In this document: one piece after another, positions 1 through 10,258 of the stretch
Layout of the letters: each line of letters opens with the position of its first letter
Position numbering within the stretch: position 1 is the stretch's first letter
Assembly: GCF_036785885.1 (NCBI RefSeq)
Contig: NC_092330.1
Span: 20,060,525-20,124,524 of the forward strand
Length of the DNA stretch: 64,000 nt
Direction of reading: 5' to 3'
Origin: Coffea arabica
Lineage: Eukaryota > Streptophyta > Magnoliopsida > Gentianales > Rubiaceae
Notes under the pieces: model-generated
Seen by the model: only the letters and a program-made list of their open reading frames with translations
Told to the model about the DNA's origin: nothing
The model's database searches: none
Translations under genes and position numbers: made by a program

Positions 1-217
1 TAAGCGCAAGCGTGAAGGATCAATTTCAGGATAATTGAGAGTTGTGCGACGAGGGAAAAAAAAGGTGCAAAGCAACAAGAAAAAAATATAAAAGTAAATA
101 AATAAAAGGATGAGAAGAAATTCATGAATTGACGCTTAGAATGAATTCGGGTCCAGAAAAGCCAAACTGCTTCACAGGACGTGGCAGTTTAAAAGAATAA
201 AGCGAAAGGAACATGGC
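1..217 (+). other. partial 5S intergenic spacer, left edge
   Basis: This is the 3' half of a type I spacer, starting at the TAAGCGCAAGCG stretch. It holds the A-rich run near 56-64 and the TTTAAAA box at 188-194. No gene is seen. Confidence 0.95.
188..194 (+). promoter_or_regulatory. TATA-like box of the first 5S unit
   Basis: TTTAAAA lies at -30 to -24 from gene position 1. Plant 5S genes are known to use a TATA-like motif near -28, a GC near -12 and a C at -1. Here a GC occurs at -16/-15 and -1 is C. The same box is found upstream of every gene in the array. Confidence 0.6.
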
Positions 218-363
218 GGGTGCGATCATACCAGCACTAATGCACCGGATCCCATCAGAACTTCGAAGTTAAGCGTGCTTGGGCGACAGTAGTACTAGGA
301 TGGGTGACCCTAGGCCGGTCAACGGGTCGGGTCTACACCCGGATCCGGATCGGATCCTTGAAA

Positions 364-368
364 TTTTT
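364..368 (+). terminator. T5 run in the element, possible premature Pol III stop
   Basis: T5 at element positions 54-58 is the first T-run that a polymerase starting at 218 would meet. Class D elements have T6 here (for example 5068-5073). A stop here gives an RNA of about 150 nt. This is inferred from the known Pol III preference for four or more T. Confidence 0.45.
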
Positions 369-411
369 GCTGGTATGGGTAGGGATTTAATTCCGTTATC
401 CGGATCCGGAT

Positions 412-435
412 CCGTTTTTTCAAACAAAAAAACGG
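412..435 (+). terminator. hairpin with T6 run inside the element
   Basis: CCGTTTTTT (412-420) pairs with AAAAAACGG (427-435) across a 6-nt loop. The T6 run at 415-420 is a strong candidate Pol III stop about 203 nt from the 5S start. It is present in every element copy. Confidence 0.5.
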
Positions 436-443
436 GTCGGATA

Positions 444-460
444 CGGAATATAGTATTCCG
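444..460. repeat. perfect palindrome in the element
   Basis: CGGAATA, TAG loop, TATTCCG. CGGGT and ACCCG lie just outside and extend the fold imperfectly. Seen in every copy. Confidence 0.8.
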
Positions 461-850
461 ACCCGTACTAGACCCGGATCCGGATATAAATGATTTAATA
501 ATTTATAAAAAATATATATTATCAATATAATTTGATTAGGATGATGTATTTGAGTAAAATCAATTTGATTTATTTTCTTATTTGGTTTTTTCTTTGCATT
601 AGCTAGAAATTAGTTTACAAATATATCTTTTTCTCTTTTTTGTTAGAAATTATAAATTTTGGCAAATTTGTTCGGGTAGACCCGACCCGGATCCGAGACT
701 CGCCGGGTCCGGATCCGGAACACCGAATAAAAGACCCGTCGGGTAAACGGGTCGGATCCGGGTCCGGGTCCGGAATAAAGAATTCCGGCCCGGACCCGGC
801 CCGTTGACACCCCTAGGTGACCCCCTGGGAAATCCTCGTGTTGCACCCCT

Positions 851-1260
851 CCCTTTTTTGTTTCGAAATCCAAATTTTCCCTTCGTTCTTTATGCTGTAG
901 TAATTTAGCTCCGTCGGAACGATTGCTTTATATTTTGCTTCTCATCGAAGCATGAAGGCGGATCTGAAGGCGCGAGACAAGTCAGGAACGGTACGGCTGA
1001 ATCGAAGCCCGGATCGTCGGTCAATGTTGTCGGCGCAAATGCATAAGCGCAAGCGTGAAGGATCAATTTCAGGATAATTGAGAGTTGTGCGACGAGGGAA
1101 AAAAAAGGTGCAAAGCAACAAGAAAAAAATATAAAAGTAAATAAATAAAAGGATGAGAGGAAATTCATGAATTGACGCTTAGAATGAATTCGGGTCCAGA
1201 AAAGCCAAACTGCTTCACAGGACGTGGCAGTTTAAAAGAATAAAGCGAAAGGAACATGGC
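851..1260 (+). other. type I 5S spacer (410 bp), representative
   Basis: It begins CCC then T6 (the gene terminator), followed by a pyrimidine-rich stretch, a GC-richer middle, the A8 run, an AT-rich stretch and the TTTAAAA box. Type I spacers lie between most interrupted units. No gene or RNA is seen in it. Confidence 0.9.
854..859 (+). terminator. natural Pol III terminator T6
   Basis: T6 three bases after gene position 120. In interrupted units it is about 516 nt beyond the break, so the earlier T-runs in the element would be met first. Confidence 0.8.
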
Positions 1261-1893
1261 GGGTGTGATCATACCAGCACTAATGCACCGGATCCCATCA
1301 GAACTTCGAAGTTAAGCGTGCTTGGGCGACAGTAGTACTAGGATGGGTGACCCTAGGCCGGTCAACGGGTCGGGTCTACACCCGGATCCGGATCGGATCC
1401 CTGAAATTTTTGCGGGTATGGGTAGGGATTTAATTCCGTTATCCGGATCCGGATCCGTTTTTTCAAACAAAAAAACGGGTCGGATACGGAATATAGTATT
1501 CCGACCCGTATTAGACCCGGATCCGGATATAAATGATTTAATAATTTATAAAAAATATATATTATCAATATAATTTGATTAGGATGATGTATTTGAGTAA
1601 AATCAATTTGATTTATTTTCTTATTTGGTTTTTTCTTTGCATTAGCTAGAAATTTGTTTACAAATATATCTTTTTCTCTTTTTTGTTAGAAATTATAAAT
1701 TTTGGCAAATTTGTTCGGGTAGACCCGACCCGGATCCGAGACTCGCCGGGTCCGGATCCGGAACACCGAATAAAAGACCCGTCGGGTAAACGGGTCGGCT
1801 CCGGGTCCGGGTCCGGAATAATGAATTCCGGCCCGGACCCGGCCCGTTGACACCCCTAGGTGACCCCCTGGGAAATCCTCGTGTTGCACCCCT
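1261..1893 (+). pseudogene. 5S rRNA: 5S rRNA gene 2, interrupted
   Basis: T6 (CpG to TpG, which turns the C6-G113 pair of helix I into U-G), T46, C70, A102. Confidence 0.95.
1354..1858. mobile_element. hAT-type MITE, copy 2, class P
   Basis: CC at element 47-48. GGCTCC near the right end. 8-bp GGTGACCC on both sides. Confidence 0.88.
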
Positions 1894-2303
1894 CCCTTTT
1901 TTGTTTCGAAATCCAAATTTTCCCTTCGTTCTTTATGCTGTAGTAATTTAGCTCCGTCGGAACGATTGCTTTATATTTTGCTTCTCATCGAAGCATGAAG
2001 GCGGATCTGAAGGCGCGAGACAAGTCAGGAACGGTACGGCTGAATCGAAGCCCGGATCGTCGGTCAATGTTGTCGGCGCAAATGCATAAGCGCAAGCGTG
2101 AAGGATCAATTTCAGGATAATTGAGAGTTGTGCGACGAGGGAAAAAAAAGGTGCAAAGCAACAAGAAAAAAATATAAAAGTAAATAAATAAAAGGATGAG
2201 AGGAAATTCATGAATTGACGCTTAGAATGAATTCGGGTCCAGAAAAGCCAAACTGCTTCACAGGACGTGGCAGTTTAAAAGAATAAAGCGAAAGGAACAT
2301 GGC

Positions 2304-2936
2304 GGGTGCGATCATACCAGCACTAATGCACCGGATCCCATCAGAACTTCGAAGTTAAGCGTGCTTGGGCGACAGTAGTACTAGGATGGGTGACCCTAGG
2401 CCTGTCAACGGGTCGGGTCTACACCCGGATCCGGATCGGATCCCTGAAATTTTTGCGGGTATGGGTAGGGATTTAATTCCGTTATCCGGATCCGGATCCG
2501 TTTTTTCAAACAAAAAAACGGGTCGGATACGGAATATAGTATTCCGACCCGTATTAGACCCGGATCCGGATATAAATGATTTAATAATTTATAAAAAATA
2601 TATATTATCAATATAATTTGATTAGGATGATGTATTTGAGTAAAATCAATTTGATTTATTTTCTTATTTGGTTTTTTCTTTGCATTAGCTAGAAATTTGT
2701 TTACAAATATATCTTTTTCTCTTTTTTGTTAGAAATTATAAATTTTGGCAAATTTGTTCGGGTAGACCCGACCCGGATCCGAGACTCGCCGGGTCCGGAT
2801 CCGGAACACCGAATAAAAGACCCGTCGGGTAAACGGGTCGGCTCCGGGTCCGGGTCCGGAATAATGAATTCCGGCCCGGACCCGGCCCGTTGACACCCCT
2901 AGGTGACCCCCTGGGAAATCCTCGTGTTGCACCCCT
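2304..2936 (+). pseudogene. 5S rRNA: 5S rRNA gene 3, interrupted
   Basis: T46, C70, A102; C6 kept. Confidence 0.95.
2397..2901. mobile_element. hAT-type MITE, copy 3, class P
   Basis: Left end TAGGCCTGTC, closer to the right inverted repeat than the CCGG form of copy 2. Confidence 0.88.
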
Positions 2937-3346
2937 CCCTTTTTTGTTTCGAAATCCAAATTTTCCCTTCGTTCTTTATGCTGTAGTAATTTAGCTCCGT
3001 CGGAACGATTGCTTTATATTTTGCTTCTCATCGAAGCATGAAGGCGGATCTGAAGGCGCGAGACAAGTCAGGAACGGTACGGCTGGATCGAAGCCCGGAT
3101 CGTCGGTCAAAGTTGTCGGCGCAAATGCATAAGCGCAAGCGTGAAGGATCAATTTCAGGATAATTGAGAGTTGTGCGACGAGGGAAAAAAAAGGTGCAAA
3201 GCAACAAGAAAAAAATATAAAAGTAAATAAATAAAAGGATGAGAGGAAATTCATGAATTGACGCTTAGAATGAATTCGGGTCCAGAAAAGCCAAACTGCT
3301 TCACAGGACGTGGCAGTTTAAAAGAATAAAGCGAAAGGAACATGGC

Positions 3347-3979
3347 GGGTGCGATCATACCAGCACTAATGCACCGGATCCCATCAGAACTTCGAAGTTA
3401 AGCGTGCTTGGGCGACAGTAGTACTAGGATGGGTGACCCTAGGCCGGTCAACGGGTCGGGTCTACACCCGGATCCGGATCGGATCCCTGAAATTTTTGCG
3501 GGTATGGGTAGGGATTTAATTCCGTTATCCGGATCCGGATCCGTTTTTTCAAACAAAAAAACGGGTCGGATACGGAATATAGTATTCCGACCCGTATTAG
3601 ACCCGGATTCGGATATAAATGATTTAATAATTTATAAAAAATATATATTATCAATATAATTTGATTAGGATGATGTATTTGAGTAAAATCAATTTGATTT
3701 ATTTTCTTATTTGGTTTTTTCTTTGCATTAGCTAGAAATTAGTTTACAAATATATTTTTTTCTCTTTTTTGTTAGAAATTATAAATTTTGGCAAATTTGT
3801 TCGGGTAGACCCGACCCGGATCCGAGACTCGCCGGGTCCGGATCCGGAACACCGAATAAAAGACCCGTCGGGTAAACGGGTCGGCTCCGGGTCCGGGTCC
3901 GGAATAATGAATTCCGGCCCGGACCCGGCCCGTTGACACCCCTAGGTGACCCCCTGGGAAATCCTCGTGTTGCACCCCT
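3347..3979 (+). pseudogene. 5S rRNA: 5S rRNA gene 4, interrupted
   Basis: T46, C70, A102. Confidence 0.95.
3440..3944. mobile_element. hAT-type MITE, copy 4, class S
   Basis: P-like but with ACCCGGATTCGG at the second ACCCGGATCCGG block. Confidence 0.88.
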
Positions 3980-4391
3980 CCCTTTTTTGTTTCGAAATCC
4001 AAATTTTCCCTTCGTTCTTTATGCTGTAGTAATTTAGCTCCGTCGGAACGATTGCTTTATATTTTGCTTCTCATCGAAGCATGAAGGCGGATCTGAAGGC
4101 GCGAGACAAGTCAGGAACGGTACGGCTGGATCGAAGCCCGGATCGTCGGTCAAAGTTGTCGGCGCAAATGTATAAGCGCAAGCGTGAAGGATCAATTTCA
4201 GGATAATTGAGAGTTGCGCGACGAGGGAAAAAAAAATGGTGCAAATCAACAAGAAAAAAATGTAAAAGTAAATAAATAAAAGGATGAGGGGAAATTCTTG
4301 AATTGACGCTTAAAATGAATTCGGGTCCAGAAAAGCCACACTGCTTCACAGGACGGGGCAGTTTAAAAGAATAAAGCGAAAGGAACATGGC
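3980..4391 (+). other. type II 5S spacer (412 bp), representative
   Basis: It differs from type I by a longer A-run followed by TGG, GCGCGACG for GTGCGACG, and GACGGGGCAG for GACGTGGCAG (some copies keep GTGG). It precedes every uninterrupted gene and the genes at 14332, 27423, 35790, 45732, 49155, 52818, 57013 and 60676. No gene is seen in it. Confidence 0.9.
4362..4368 (+). promoter_or_regulatory. TATA-like box of an uninterrupted gene
   Basis: TTTAAAA at -30 to -24, with C at -1 (4391). Same layout as the interrupted units, so promoter loss does not separate the two sets. Confidence 0.6.
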
Positions 4392-4511
4392 GGGTGCGAT
4401 CATACCAGCACTAATGCACCGGATCCCATCAGAACTCCGAAGTTAAGCGTGCTTGGGCGAGAGTAGTACTAGGATGGGTGACCCCCTGGGAAGTCCTCGT
4501 GTTGCACCCCT
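4392..4511 (+). rRNA. 5S rRNA: 5S rRNA, uninterrupted, canonical type
   Basis: 120 nt, the usual length, encoding the large-subunit 5S rRNA transcribed by Pol III. GGGTGC at positions 1-6 pairs with GCACCC at 113-118 to form helix I. G58, G70 and G102 agree with the usual plant sequence, and C is kept at -1. It is one of only four uninterrupted genes with all of these (the others start at 16420, 20613 and 38921). The T6 stop is at 4515-4520. Confidence 0.97.
4441..4481 (+). promoter_or_regulatory. 5S internal control region (A box, IE, C box)
   Basis: From the plant 5S layout, the A box is about 4441-4455, the intermediate element 4458-4463 and the C box 4471-4481. It binds TFIIIA. The MITE site used elsewhere in the array corresponds to 4484/4485, three bases past the C box. 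Confidence 0.7.
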
Positions 4512-4514
4512 CCC

Positions 4515-4520
4515 TTTTTT
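4515..4520 (+). terminator. Pol III terminator T6
   Basis: CCC then T6 directly after the gene; the same after every other complete 3' end. Confidence 0.85.
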
Positions 4521-4921
4521 GTTTCGAAATCCAAATTTCCCCTTCGTTCTTTATGCTGTAGTAATTTAGCTCCGTCGGAACGATTGCTTGATATTTTGCT
4601 TCTCATCGAAGCATGAAGGCGGATCTGAAGGCGCGAGACAAGTCAGGAACGGTACGGCTGGATCGAAGCCCGGATCGTCGGTCAAAGTTGTCGGCGCAAA
4701 TGTATAAGCGGAAGCGTGAAGGATCAATTTCAGGATAATTGAGAGTTGTGCGACGAGGGAAAAAAAAGGTGCAAAGCAACAAGAAAAAAATATAAAAGTA
4801 AATAAATAAAAGGATGAGAGGAAATTCATGAATTGACGCTTAGAATGAATTCGGGTCCAGAAAAGCCAAACTGCTTCACAGGACGTGGCAGTTTAAAAGA
4901 ATAAAGCGAAAGGAACATGGC

Positions 4922-5554
4922 GGGTGCGATCATACCAGCACTAATGCACCGGATCCCATCAGAACTCCGAAGTTAAGCGTGCTTGGGCGACAGTAGTACT
5001 AGGATGGGTGACCCTAGGCCTGTCAACGGGTCGGGTCTAGACCCGGATCCGGATCGGATCGCTGAAATTTTTTCGGGTATGGGTAGGGATTTAATTCCGT
5101 TATCCGGATCCGGATCCGTTTTTTCAAACAAAAAAACGGGTCGGATACGGAATATAGTATTCCGACCCGTATTAGACCCGGATCCGGATATAAATGATTT
5201 AATAATTTATAAAAAATATATATTATCAATATAATTTGATTAGGATGATGTATTTGAGTAAAATCAATTTGATTTATTTTCTTATTTGGTTTTTTCTTTG
5301 CATTAGTTAGAAATTAGTTTACAAATATATTTTTTTCTCTTTTTTGTTAGAAATTATAAATTTTGGCAAATTTGTTCGGGTAGACCCGACCCGGATCCGA
5401 GACTCGCCGGGTCCGGATCCGGAACACAGAATAAAAGACCCGTCGGGTAAACGGGTCGGATCCGGGTCCGGGTCCGGAATAATGAATTCCGGCCCGGACC
5501 CGGCCCGTTGACACCCCTAGGTGACCCCCTGGGAAATCCTCGTGTTGCACCCCT
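4922..5554 (+). pseudogene. 5S rRNA: 5S rRNA gene, interrupted
   Basis: C46 kept, C70, A102. Apart from position 70, its 5' part resembles the uninterrupted genes. Confidence 0.95.
5015..5519. mobile_element. hAT-type MITE, copy 5, class D
   Basis: G at element 26, GC at 47-48, T6 run at 54-59, CATTAGTTAG in the AT-rich core, CACAGAATAAAAG on the right. Confidence 0.88.
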
Positions 5555-5966
5555 CCCTTTTTTGTTTCGAAATCCAAATTTCCCCTTCGTTCTTTATGCT
5601 GTAGTAATTTAGCTCCGTCGGAACGATTGCTTTATATTTTGCTTCTCATCGAAGCATGAAGGCGGATCTGAAGGCGCGAGACAAGTCAGGAACGGTACGG
5701 CTGGATCGAAACCCGGATCGTCGGTCAAAGTTGTCGGCGCAAATGTATAAGTGCAAGCGTGAAGGATCAATTTCAGAATAATTGAGAGTTGCGCGACGAG
5801 GGAAAAAAAAATGGTGCAAATCAACAAGAAAAAAATGTAAAAGTAAATAAATAAAAGGATGAGGGGAAATTCTTGAATTGACGCTTAAAATGAATTCGGG
5901 TCCAGAAAAGCCACACTGCTTCACAGGACGGGGCAGTTTAAAAGAATAAAGCGAAAGGAACATGGT

Positions 5967-6086
5967 GGGTGCGATCATACCAGCACTAATGCACCGGATC
6001 CCATCAGAACTCCGAAGTTAAGCATGCTTGGGCGAGAGTAGTACTAGGATGGGTGACCCCCTGGGAAGTCCTCGTGTTGCACCCCT
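5967..6086 (+). rRNA. 5S rRNA: 5S rRNA, uninterrupted, A58 type
   Basis: Full 120 nt, but A58 (GCG to GCA within the A box) and T at -1 where C is usual. Both are CpG-decay-type changes. Transcription may be reduced. Confidence 0.93.
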
Positions 6087-6496
6087 CCCTTTTTTGTTTC
6101 GAAATCCAAATTTCCCCTTCGTTCTTTATGCTGTAGTAATTTAGCTCCGTCGGAACGATTGCTTTATATTTTGCTTCTTATCGAAGCATGAAGGCGGATC
6201 TGAAGGCGCGAGACAAGTCAGGAACGGTACGGCTGGATCGAAGCCCGGATCGTCGGTCAAAGTTGTCGGCGCAAATGTATAAGCGCAAGCGTGAAGGATC
6301 AATTTCAGGATAATTGAGAGTTGTGCGACGAGGGAAAAAAAAGGTGCAAAGCAACAAGAAAAAAATATAAAAGTAAATAAATAAAAGGATGAGAAGAAAT
6401 TCATGAATTGACGCTTAGAATGAATTCGGGTCCAGAAAAGCCAAACTGCTTCACAGGACGTGGCAGTTTAAAAGAATAAAGCGAAAGGAACATGGC

Positions 6497-7129
6497 GGGT
6501 GCGATCATACCAGCACTAATGCACCGGATCCCATCAGAACTTCGAAGTTAAGCGTGCTTGGGCGACAGTAGTACTAGGATGGGTGACCCTAGGCCGGTCA
6601 ACGGGTCGGGTCTACACCCGGATCCGGATCGGATCCTTGAAATTTTTGCTGGTATGGGTAGGGATTTAATTCCGTTATCCGGATCCGGATCCGTTTTTTC
6701 AAACAAAAAAACGGGTCGGATACGGAATATAGTATTCCGACCCGTACTAGACCCGGATCCGGATATAAATGATTTAATAATTTATAAAAAATATATATTA
6801 TCAATATAATTTGATTAGGATGATGTATTTGAGTAAAATCAATTTGATTTATTTTCTTATTTGGTTTTTTCTTTGCATTAGCTAGAAATTAGTTTACAAA
6901 TATATCTTTTTCTCTTTTTTGTTAGAAATTATAAATTTTGGCAAATTTGTTCGGGTAGACCCGACCCGGATCCGAGACTCGCCGGGTCCGGATCCGGAAC
7001 ACCGAATAAAAGACCCGTCGGGTAAACGGGTCGGATCCGGGTCCGGGTCCGGAATAAAGAATTCCGGCCCGGACCCGGCCCGTTGACACCCCTAGGTGAC
7101 CCCCTGGGAAATCCTCGTGTTGCACCCCT
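6497..7129 (+). pseudogene. 5S rRNA: 5S rRNA gene, interrupted
   Basis: T46, C70, A102. Copy of the unit at 218, offset 6279 bp. Confidence 0.95.
6590..7094. mobile_element. hAT-type MITE, copy 6, class L
   Basis: Matches copy 1 at all class marks. Confidence 0.88.
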
Positions 7130-7539
7130 CCCTTTTTTGTTTCGAAATCCAAATTTTCCCTTCGTTCTTTATGCTGTAGTAATTTAGCTCCGTCGGAACG
7201 ATTGCTTTATATTTTGCTTCTCATCGAAGCATGAAGGCGGATCTGAAGGCGCGAGACAAGTCAGGAACGGTACGGCTGAATCGAAGCCCGGATCGTCGGT
7301 CAATGTTGTCGGCGCAAATGCATAAGCGCAAGCGTGAAGGATCAATTTCAGGATAATTGAGAGTTGTGCGACGAGGGAAAAAAAAGGTGCAAAGCAACAA
7401 GAAAAAAATATAAAAGTAAATAAATAAAAGGATGAGAGGAAATTCATGAATTGACGCTTAGAATGAATTCGGGTCCAGAAAAGCCAAACTGCTTCACAGG
7501 ACGTGGCAGTTTAAAAGAATAAAGCGAAAGGAACATGGC

Positions 7540-8172
7540 GGGTGTGATCATACCAGCACTAATGCACCGGATCCCATCAGAACTTCGAAGTTAAGCGTGC
7601 TTGGGCGACAGTAGTACTAGGATGGGTGACCCTAGGCCGGTCAACGGGTCGGGTCTACACCCGGATCCGGATCGGATCCCTGAAATTTTTGCGGGTATGG
7701 GTAGGGATTTAATTCCGTTATCCGGATCCGGATCCGTTTTTTCAAACAAAAAAACGGGTCGGATACGGAATATAGTATTCCGACCCGTATTAGACCCGGA
7801 TCCGGATATAAATGATTTAATAATTTATAAAAAATATATATTATCAATATAATTTGATTAGGATGATGTATTTGAGTAAAATCAATTTGATTTATTTTCT
7901 TATTTGGTTTTTTCTTTGCATTAGCTAGAAATTTGTTTACAAATATATCTTTTTCTCTTTTTTGTTAGAAATTATAAATTTTGGCAAATTTGTTCGGGTA
8001 GACCCGACCCGGATCCGAGACTCGCCGGGTCCGGATCCGGAACACCGAATAAAAGACCCGTCGGGTAAACGGGTCGGCTCCGGGTCCGGGTCCGGAATAA
8101 TGAATTCCGGCCCGGACCCGGCCCGTTGACACCCCTAGGTGACCCCCTGGGAAATCCTCGTGTTGCACCCCT
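7540..8172 (+). pseudogene. 5S rRNA: 5S rRNA gene, interrupted
   Basis: T6, T46, C70, A102. Copy of the unit at 1261. Confidence 0.95.
7633..8137. mobile_element. hAT-type MITE, copy 7, class P
   Basis: CCGG left end, as copy 2. Confidence 0.88.
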
Positions 8173-8582
8173 CCCTTTTTTGTTTCGAAATCCAAATTTT
8201 CCCTTCGTTCTTTATGCTGTAGTAATTTAGCTCCGTCGGAACGATTGCTTTATATTTTGCTTCTCATCGAAGCATGAAGGCGGATCTGAAGGCGCGAGAC
8301 AAGTCAGGAACGGTACGGCTGAATCGAAGCCCGGATCGTCGGTCAATGTTGTCGGCGCAAATGCATAAGCGCAAGCGTGAAGGATCAATTTCAGGATAAT
8401 TGAGAGTTGTGCGACGAGGGAAAAAAAAGGTGCAAAGCAACAAGAAAAAAATATAAAAGTAAATAAATAAAAGGATGAGAGGAAATTCATGAATTGACGC
8501 TTAGAATGAATTCGGGTCCAGAAAAGCCAAACTGCTTCACAGGACGTGGCAGTTTAAAAGAATAAAGCGAAAGGAACATGGC

Positions 8583-9215
8583 GGGTGCGATCATACCAGC
8601 ACTAATGCACCGGATCCCATCAGAACTTCGAAGTTAAGCGTGCTTGGGCGACAGTAGTACTAGGATGGGTGACCCTAGGCCTGTCAACGGGTCGGGTCTA
8701 CACCCGGATCCGGATCGGATCCCTGAAATTTTTGCGGGTATGGGTAGGGATTTAATTCCGTTATCCGGATCCGGATCCGTTTTTTCAAACAAAAAAACGG
8801 GTCGGATACGGAATATAGTATTCCGACCCGTATTAGACCCGGATCCGGATATAAATGATTTAATAATTTATAAAAAATATATATTATCAATATAATTTGA
8901 TTAGGATGATGTATTTGAGTAAAATCAATTTGATTTATTTTCTTATTTGGTTTTTTCTTTGCATTAGCTAGAAATTTGTTTACAAATATATCTTTTTCTC
9001 TTTTTTGTTAGAAATTATAAATTTTGGCAAATTTGTTCGGGTAGACCCGACCCGGATCCGAGACTCGCCGGGTCCGGATCCGGAACACCGAATAAAAGAC
9101 CCGTCGGGTAAACGGGTCGGCTCCGGGTCCGGGTCCGGAATAATGAATTCCGGCCCGGACCCGGCCCGTTGACACCCCTAGGTGACCCCCTGGGAAATCC
9201 TCGTGTTGCACCCCT
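8583..9215 (+). pseudogene. 5S rRNA: 5S rRNA gene, interrupted
   Basis: T46, C70, A102. Copy of the unit at 2304. Confidence 0.95.
8676..9180. mobile_element. hAT-type MITE, copy 8, class P
   Basis: CCTG left end, as copy 3. Confidence 0.88.
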
Positions 9216-9625
9216 CCCTTTTTTGTTTCGAAATCCAAATTTTCCCTTCGTTCTTTATGCTGTAGTAATTTAGCTCCGTCGGAACGATTGCTTTATATTT
9301 TGCTTCTCATCGAAGCATGAAGGCGGATCTGAAGGCGCGAGACAAGTCAGGAACGGTACGGCTGGATCGAAGCCCGGATCGTCGGTCAAAGTTGTCGGCG
9401 CAAATGCATAAGCGCAAGCGTGAAGGATCAATTTCAGGATAATTGAGAGTTGTGCGACGAGGGAAAAAAAAGGTGCAAAGCAACAAGAAAAAAATATAAA
9501 AGTAAATAAATAAAAGGATGAGAGGAAATTCATGAATTGACGCTTAGAATGAATTCGGGTCCAGAAAAGCCAAACTGCTTCACAGGACGTGGCAGTTTAA
9601 AAGAATAAAGCGAAAGGAACATGGC

Positions 9626-10258
9626 GGGTGCGATCATACCAGCACTAATGCACCGGATCCCATCAGAACTTCGAAGTTAAGCGTGCTTGGGCGACAGTAG
9701 TACTAGGATGGGTGACCCTAGGCCGGTCAACGGGTCGGGTCTACACCCGGATCCGGATCGGATCCCTGAAATTTTTGCGGGTATGGGTAGGGATTTAATT
9801 CCGTTATCCGGATCCGGATCCGTTTTTTCAAACAAAAAAACGGGTCGGATACGGAATATAGTATTCCGACCCGTATTAGACCCGGATTCGGATATAAATG
9901 ATTTAATAATTTATAAAAAATATATATTATCAATATAATTTGATTAGGATGATGTATTTGAGTAAAATCAATTTGATTTATTTTCTTATTTGGTTTTTTC
10001 TTTGCATTAGCTAGAAATTAGTTTACAAATATATTTTTTTCTCTTTTTTGTTAGAAATTATAAATTTTGGCAAATTTGTTCGGGTAGACCCGACCCGGAT
10101 CCGAGACTCGCCGGGTCCGGATCCGGAACACCGAATAAAAGACCCGTCGGGTAAACGGGTCGGATCCGGGTCCGGGTCCGGAATAAAGAATTCCGGCCCG
10201 GACCCGGCCCGTTGACACCCCTAGGTGACCCCCTGGGAAATCCTCGTGTTGCACCCCT
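9626..10258 (+). pseudogene. 5S rRNA: 5S rRNA gene, interrupted
   Basis: T46, C70, A102. Confidence 0.95.
9719..10223. mobile_element. hAT-type MITE, copy 9, chimera S/L
   Basis: Left part class S (ATTCGG). Right part class L (GGATCCGG and AATAAAGAATTCC). The switch lies between about 10045 and 10163. Confidence 0.88.

Larger units (their letters stand above)
311..815. mobile_element. hAT-type MITE, copy 1, class L
   Basis: 505 bp. The left end is TAGGCCGGTCAACGGG. The right end, read in reverse, is TAGGGGTGTCAACGGG. It is flanked by the 8-bp direct repeat GGTGACCC at 303-310 and 816-823. TAGGGGTGTCAA-type ends with an 8-bp duplication are typical of plant hAT elements. Subterminal regions are packed with CCGGATCCGG and CGGGT/ACCCG motifs, as in many hAT elements. 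The centre is AT-rich. Two hairpins lie at 412-435 and 444-460. There is no transposase frame, so it is non-autonomous. Class L marks are CT at element 47-48, T at 61, and AAAG near the right end. Confidence 0.88.
218..850 (+). pseudogene. 5S rRNA: 5S rRNA gene 1, interrupted by MITE
   Basis: Gene positions 1-93 are at 218-310 and positions 86-120 at 816-850. The 505-bp element and an 8-bp repeat of GGTGACCC lie between. The plant internal control region survives in the 5' part: A box (about 50-64), intermediate element (67-72) and C box (80-90). The 3' part with the end of helix I and the natural stop is 513 bp further away than normal. Differences from the uninterrupted genes are T46, C70 (inside the intermediate element) and A102. 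A functional 5S rRNA is unlikely without removal of the insert, for which there is no sign. Confidence 0.95.

Noticed and set aside
279-530. Recurring 83-codon + strand frame, and 68-, 76-, 87- and 110-codon frames on the - strand
   Set aside because: They run across 5S gene, element and spacer borders, recur only because the unit does, overlap on opposite strands, and have no recognisable domain.
311-815. Insert as a solo LTR or other retroelement piece, or a Cassandra-type element with a 5S promoter
   Set aside because: The ends are inverted repeats with an 8-bp duplication, not TG..CA with 4-6 bp. No primer-binding or polypurine site is seen, and the 5S sequence belongs to the array, not to the element.
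311-815. Insert as a self-splicing intron in the 5S gene
   Set aside because: The target duplication and TIRs explain it as a transposon. No group I or group II core was recognised, and the centre is simple AT-rich sequence.
851-1260. A second RNA gene (tRNA, snRNA or 18S/28S piece) in the spacer
   Set aside because: No tRNA A/B box pair with a cloverleaf and no U-RNA or large rRNA sequence was recognised.
4392-4511. Uninterrupted genes as products of element excision
   Set aside because: No 8-bp duplication or footprint remains at position 93. They keep G70 and G102 and are all preceded by a type II spacer, so they look like a lineage that never had the insert.
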